In this document: in pieces, positions 14,818-18,723 of the stretch | Position numbering within the stretch: the stretch's first letter is position 1 | Layout of the letters: every line of letters begins with the position of its first letter | NCBI GenBank assembly: GCA_903822245.1 | Contig: CAIJOE010000175.1 | Location: 1-18,723 of the forward strand | DNA: 18,723 nucleotides | From: an uncultured Actinomycetes bacterium | GTDB lineage: Bacteria > Actinomycetota > Actinomycetes > Nanopelagicales > Nanopelagicaceae | Reading direction: 5' to 3' | The notes under the pieces: model-generated | Database searches by the model: none | The model's input: the letters and a program-made list of their open reading frames with translations, nothing else | Told to the model about the DNA's origin: nothing | Position numbers and translations under genes: made by a program

Positions 14818-14855
14818 CGGCGTTATCTAACCAGGCTCTAGTGAAGGGAGTGGCG

Positions 14856-17800
14856 ATGTCTCTACTTCGCGCCTTGCCAAACCTTCCAATTCCACAGCCG
14901 GCCGATGGTGATGAGATCATCGCAATTAATTCAATTCGTGGGCTAGTTCTTGCCGCAGCAAGTAGCGCAGGGCCATTATTGGTTGTCACCTCATCAACCA
15001 GACTTGCTGATGAATTAAGTGATGAATTGATTTCATATCTAGGCCAAGTGGTTGTTAATTTCCCTGCTTGGGAAACATTACCTCACGAGCGTTTAAGTCC
15101 TAAGAGTGACACCGTGGCAAAGCGGATAAAAGCTTTGCACGAAATTAACTCAGATAAAGCTCCCAGAGTCGTTGTGACTTCAATCCGCGGATTACTTCAA
15201 CCGATAGTGGGTGACTTACTTGAAGAAACAATAATTGAAATAGAACTTGGTAAATCAATATCAATGCACGAACTAACTACCAGACTTTCATACTTTGGTT
15301 TTAACCGAACTGATCTGGTGGAAAAGCGTGGTGACTTTGCAGTGCGCGGTGGCATCCTTGATCTTTTTGCCAGCGATGGCGAACATCCAATTCGCGTTGA
15401 CTTCTTTGGTGATGAGATTGAAGTTCTTAAGTATTTTACGGTGGCCGATCAGAGAACCATCGCACCAGTCATTGGCACGGTGAAGATCTATCCGGGGCGA
15501 GAGTTATTAATAGATGACGGTGTTAAAGCTAAGGCAAATAACTTAGCCGCGCAGTTTCCACAGTTAGCCGAAATAGCAGGAAAGATTCATGAAGGTATCA
15601 GCGTTGAGGGAATGGAATCCCTAGCAGCTTTATTAAAGCCAGATTTAAAATCATTATTAGAGTTCTTACCTAAAGGTTTTCAAATTGCGCTAATTGATCA
15701 GCCAAGAATCAAATCAAGGTCAACGGACTTAGTGGCAACTAATAAAGAGTTTTTAGAAGCCTCTTGGTCTAACGCTGCCCTCGGTGGTGAGTCGCCAATT
15801 GATCTTTCAGGTGAGATTAGCAACGGCGGTTATTACACGCTCGATGAAATAGTTGAAGTGGCATCAGCTAAATCGCAAAATCTTTGGTCGCTAAATCCAT
15901 ATGCAAGTGATCTAGATAGTGGCGATGATTTAAGTGATTTCGCGCCAATTCCAATATATTCCGGCAAAGTTGAGGCAGCAATTGCTGACCTACAAAATTG
16001 GCTTAGCCAAGGCTTTCAAATTATCTTCACTGCAAATGGTGCTGGAATTCTAGAGCGCTACCAAGTCCTATTGCGTGAGGCCGAGATCCCAGAGCGTAAG
16101 ATTTCTGAAGTTTCATCGACCCTAACTAGAGATGCTGTTTATTTAACTACTAGCGCAATTGATCATGGTTTTATTAATGAAGCCGAAAAGATAGTTCTAA
16201 TTACCGAGCGTGATATCTCTGGTCAGCGTAGTTCTAGTAAAGATCAAGCCCGAATGCCTTCTAGGCGCAAGAAGGCAATTGATCCACTTGAATTAAAGCC
16301 AGGAGATTATGTAGTGCATGAACAACATGGCGTTGGCAAATATATTGAATTAGTTCAGCGAAGCGTGGCTAATGTTTCTAGAGAATATTTAGTTATCGAA
16401 TATGCTGCATCTAAGCGCGGTCAACCAGCTGACCGACTCTTTGTTCCCACAGATACCTTGGAACAAATTACTAGATATGTCGGAGGAGAGGCTCCTTCAG
16501 TAAACCGAATTGGTGGTTCTGATTGGGCTAATACCAAACGTCGAGCACGTAAGGCTGTTAAGCAAATAGCTGCACAGTTAATTCAACTCTATGCCGCGCG
16601 GATGAGCTCGCCGGGTTATGCCTTCTCACCTGACACACCTTGGCAACGCGAATTAGAAGCAGCCTTTCCGTATATCGAAACAACCGATCAACTTGCCACA
16701 ATTGAAGAAGTGAAGCGCGATATGGAGAAGTCACATCCGATGGATCGGGTGGTGTGTGGCGATGTTGGCTATGGCAAGACGGAGATTGCAATTCGCGCCG
16801 CATTTAAAGCGGTGCAAGATGGCAAGCAAGTAGCTGTATTAGTCCCAACCACACTTTTAGTTCAACAGCACTTAGCTACTTTTGAAAATCGTTATGTTGG
16901 CTTTCCAATTAAAGTGGGTGGTTTATCTAGATTTAATACCCCTAAAGAGGGGCGTGAAATTCTAGGAGGACTAAAAAATGGCTCATATGATGTTGTAATC
17001 GGAACTCACCGGCTGTTATCAAAAGATGTGGAATTTAAAGACCTTGGTTTAGTAATAATCGATGAAGAGCAGCGATTTGGTGTTGAACATAAAGAAGAGT
17101 TAAAAAAGACTAGAACTAATGTGGATGTGCTCTCGATGTCTGCCACGCCTATCCCGCGAACTCTAGAGATGGCGATTACTGGTATTCGTGAGATGTCTAA
17201 CATAACAACGCCACCAGAAGAGCGACACCCGGTTCTTACCTATGTTGGTCCATATGATGATAAACAAGTCACGGCTGCGATCCACCGCGAACTACTTAGA
17301 GATGGTCAGATTTTCTTCATTCACAATCGGGTTGAAAGTATTGATGGCGTGGTTGAACGACTAAAGAAATTAGTTCCCGAAGCAAAGATTCGTATCGCCC
17401 ATGGCCAGATGAATGAGCGCGAACTAGAGGATGTAATTTTGGCATTTTGGGAGCGAGAATTCGATATCTTGGTCTGCACCACAATTATTGAAAGCGGAAT
17501 TGATATTCCAAATGCCAACACTTTAATTGTCGATCGGGCAGAGACTTTTGGACTATCTCAGCTCCATCAACTTAGAGGGCGAGTTGGTCGCTCTCGAGAG
17601 CGGGCATATGCCTATTTCCTCTATTCACCAGATAAGCCATTAACTGAAATTGCTCATGATCGCCTCACTACGATCGCAACAAATACTGACCTAGGTTCTG
17701 GCATGCAAGTTGCTTTAAAAGACTTAGAGATCCGTGGTGCTGGAAATCTTTTGGGTGGTGAACAATCCGGTCATATTGCCGAAGTTGGTTTTGATCTTTA

Positions 17801-18362
17801 TATGCGCATGGTTGGTGAAGCAGTTGAAGAATATAAGACCGGCTTTGTCCCACAGAGTGAAGATGATCAAAAATTTAAAGAATGTAAGGTTGAACTTCCA
17901 ATTACCGCTCATATTCCAACGCAGTATCTGGCTTCAGAAAGATTACGTCTTGATATTTATCGCAGGATGGCTGATGCTCAAAATAGCGATGACCTAAATT
18001 CAATTCGCGAAGAGTTACTTGATCGTTTTGGACCACTGCCAGAACCTGCAGAGAATTTGATGGCAGTGGCAGCCTTGCGAACAATGGCGAAGAGTTTTGG
18101 ACTTACTGAAGTGGTGCTGCAAGGAAAGTTCTTGCGTTTATCACCACTGAACTTGCCAGACTCGGCTGTGATGCGACTAAATCGAATTTACCCCGGATCT
18201 TTGGTCAAAGGCACGGTGGCCACGGTGCTAGTTGCGCGGGCCAGCGCTCCCAATTGGATTGGTGGGGCGGATATAGGGGATACTTCAGCTCTGTCGTGGG
18301 CCACCGAAGTTCTAAACTCGATCATCGCGCCGGTTAGAAAAGCAGACTTACCTAAGATTTAG
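14856..18362 (+). CDS. mfd: transcription-repair coupling factor Mfd
   Basis: A 1168-residue DNA translocase that removes stalled RNA polymerase from lesions and recruits UvrA. The N-terminal third is the UvrB-like, UvrA-recruiting module (FPAWETLPHERLSP, FAVRGGILDLFAS, IRVDFFGDEIE). The RNA-polymerase-interacting CarD-like domain starts near residue 478 (LELKPGDYVVHEQHGVGKY). The RecG-like motor has Walker A GDVGYGKT (635-642), DEEQ box (736-739), SATPIPRTLEMA, TTIIESGIDIPNA and the arginine-finger motif QLRGRVGRS near 905. A TRCF C-terminal domain lies around 1010-1110. ATG at 14856 is chosen because AAGGGAG sits 5 bp upstream; in-frame TTG and GTG codons further up lack this and fall in the hairpin. 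No defect seen. Confidence 0.97.
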   Translation: MSLLRALPNLPIPQPADGDEIIAINSIRGLVLAAASSAGPLLVVTSSTRLADELSDELISYLGQVVVNFPAWETLPHERLSPKSDTVAKRIKALHEINSDKAPRVVVTSIRGLLQPIVGDLLEETIIEIELGKSISMHELTTRLSYFGFNRTDLVEKRGDFAVRGGILDLFASDGEHPIRVDFFGDEIEVLKYFTVADQRTIAPVIGTVKIYPGRELLIDDGVKAKANNLAAQFPQLAEIAGKIHEGISVEGMESLAALLKPDLKSLLEFLPKGFQIALIDQPRIKSRSTDLVATNKEFLEASWSNAALGGESPIDLSGEISNGGYYTLDEIVEVASAKSQNLWSLNPYASDLDSGDDLSDFAPIPIYSGKVEAAIADLQNWLSQGFQIIFTANGAGILERYQVLLREAEIPERKISEVSSTLTRDAVYLTTSAIDHGFINEAEKIVLITERDISGQRSSSKDQARMPSRRKKAIDPLELKPGDYVVHEQHGVGKYIELVQRSVANVSREYLVIEYAASKRGQPADRLFVPTDTLEQITRYVGGEAPSVNRIGGSDWANTKRRARKAVKQIAAQLIQLYAARMSSPGYAFSPDTPWQRELEAAFPYIETTDQLATIEEVKRDMEKSHPMDRVVCGDVGYGKTEIAIRAAFKAVQDGKQVAVLVPTTLLVQQHLATFENRYVGFPIKVGGLSRFNTPKEGREILGGLKNGSYDVVIGTHRLLSKDVEFKDLGLVIIDEEQRFGVEHKEELKKTRTNVDVLSMSATPIPRTLEMAITGIREMSNITTPPEERHPVLTYVGPYDDKQVTAAIHRELLRDGQIFFIHNRVESIDGVVERLKKLVPEAKIRIAHGQMNERELEDVILAFWEREFDILVCTTIIESGIDIPNANTLIVDRAETFGLSQLHQLRGRVGRSRERAYAYFLYSPDKPLTEIAHDRLTTIATNTDLGSGMQVALKDLEIRGAGNLLGGEQSGHIAEVGFDLYMRMVGEAVEEYKTGFVPQSEDDQKFKECKVELPITAHIPTQYLASERLRLDIYRRMADAQNSDDLNSIREELLDRFGPLPEPAENLMAVAALRTMAKSFGLTEVVLQGKFLRLSPLNLPDSAVMRLNRIYPGSLVKGTVATVLVARASAPNWIGGADIGDTSALSWATEVLNSIIAPVRKADLPKI

Positions 18363-18388
18363 AAAGTCTTAATGTGAATGGGGATAAA

Positions 18389-18723
18389 GTGAAGAAGATT
18401 CTTGCTGTTGCAGTAGCCGGATTAACACTTCTACTAACTGCTTGCGGACAAGTAAATTCTGCCGCAATCATTGGTAAGACTGAAATCCCCAACACAACAG
18501 TTGAGAGTACCGTTCATGACATTCTTGCTGAGCGCACAAAGGTAGACACCCGCGGAATGACCCTGACTACTGGGATTGAGTTAAATACCAATGCAGTTCG
18601 TTTTCATATCATCTCAGTTCTATTTGACGATATTGCAAAGAAACTAAAGATTGAAGTCACACCTGCTGAAATTGCCAATCAGCGCGCAGGAATCATCACT
18701 CAAATTCAAGGCGAGAAAGCACT
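18389..18723 (+). CDS. SurA N-terminal-like lipoprotein (5' part, cut by window end)
   Basis: The first 111 codons of an exported protein. The N-terminus is a classic lipoprotein signal: MKK, a hydrophobic core, then lipobox LTAC with C19 as the lipidated residue, so the product should be anchored on the outer face of the membrane. The mature start AAIIGKTEIPNTTVESTVHD and the amphipathic helices after it resemble the SurA/PrsA N-terminal chaperone fold; whether a PpiC prolyl-isomerase domain follows cannot be seen. GTG at 18389 has a GGGG stretch (18380-18383) 5 bp upstream; an in-frame GTG at 18374 would only add five polar residues before the signal. It begins 26 bp after mfd, and I recall SurA-like genes after mfd in other actinobacteria. 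Confidence 0.75.
   Translation, partial: MKKILAVAVAGLTLLLTACGQVNSAAIIGKTEIPNTTVESTVHDILAERTKVDTRGMTLTTGIELNTNAVRFHIISVLFDDIAKKLKIEVTPAEIANQRAGIITQIQGEKA

Noticed and set aside
14802..14855. Upstream TTG/GTG starts for mfd
   Set aside because: They lie in the hairpin or lack an SD; ATG 14856 has AAGGGAG at the right distance.
1..18723. Search for a novel defence, mobile or biosynthetic system
   Set aside because: Almost every gene is a recognised core housekeeping family in conserved order; no transposase, integrase, direct-repeat array or foreign-composition island was seen.

Overview
The window is ordinary, very tightly packed bacterial chromosome. Gene order and protein types point to an actinobacterium. 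Base composition is low in GC for that phylum, intergenic gaps are mostly 0-70 bp, and GTG starts are frequent. This best fits a streamlined freshwater lineage of the acI / Nanopelagicales kind. That assignment is inferred from family knowledge and style, not from a database match. No mobile element, CRISPR array, phage gene or defence system was seen.

Layout: (1) 1-1095 holds the 3' end of a RimJ/RimL-type acetyltransferase, then a membrane protein that resembles the actinobacterial division factor SepX/GlpR. (2) 1100-2428 is a convergent protein O-mannosyltransferase, divergent by only 31 bp from the next block. (3) 2460-7489 is a probable five-gene operon, rsmI-metG-tatD-rsmA-ispE (16S rRNA modification, Met-tRNA charging, a TatD nuclease, isoprenoid synthesis), with overlapping or abutting genes. 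(4) 7537-12064 holds tRNA-Gln(UUG), glmU, prs, a tetR-family regulator, rplY and pth (cell-wall precursor, PRPP and translation functions). (5) 12073-14712 is phosphoenolpyruvate carboxylase on the minus strand. (6) 14856-18362 is mfd, followed by the start of a SurA-like lipoprotein that runs off the window.

The order rimJ-sepX/glpR-pmt-rsmI-metG-tatD-(rpfB)-rsmA-ispE-...-glmU-prs-rplY-pth-...-mfd recalls, from memory, the Mycobacterium tuberculosis Rv0995-Rv1020 region, with parts rearranged and rpfB missing.

The regulatory DNA is more unusual than the genes. The 140-bp gap before rplY has a good sigma70-type promoter, recurring GCGAGG/CCTCGC repeats that straddle the -35 box next to a tetR gene, and a leader in which the Shine-Dalgarno can be masked by an upstream anti-SD, with a possible anti-anti-SD. 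A strong hairpin plus T-run lies in the mfd leader. The pmt/rsmI promoters appear to overlap, and rsmI may be leaderless. I found no clear candidate for a wholly new protein system.
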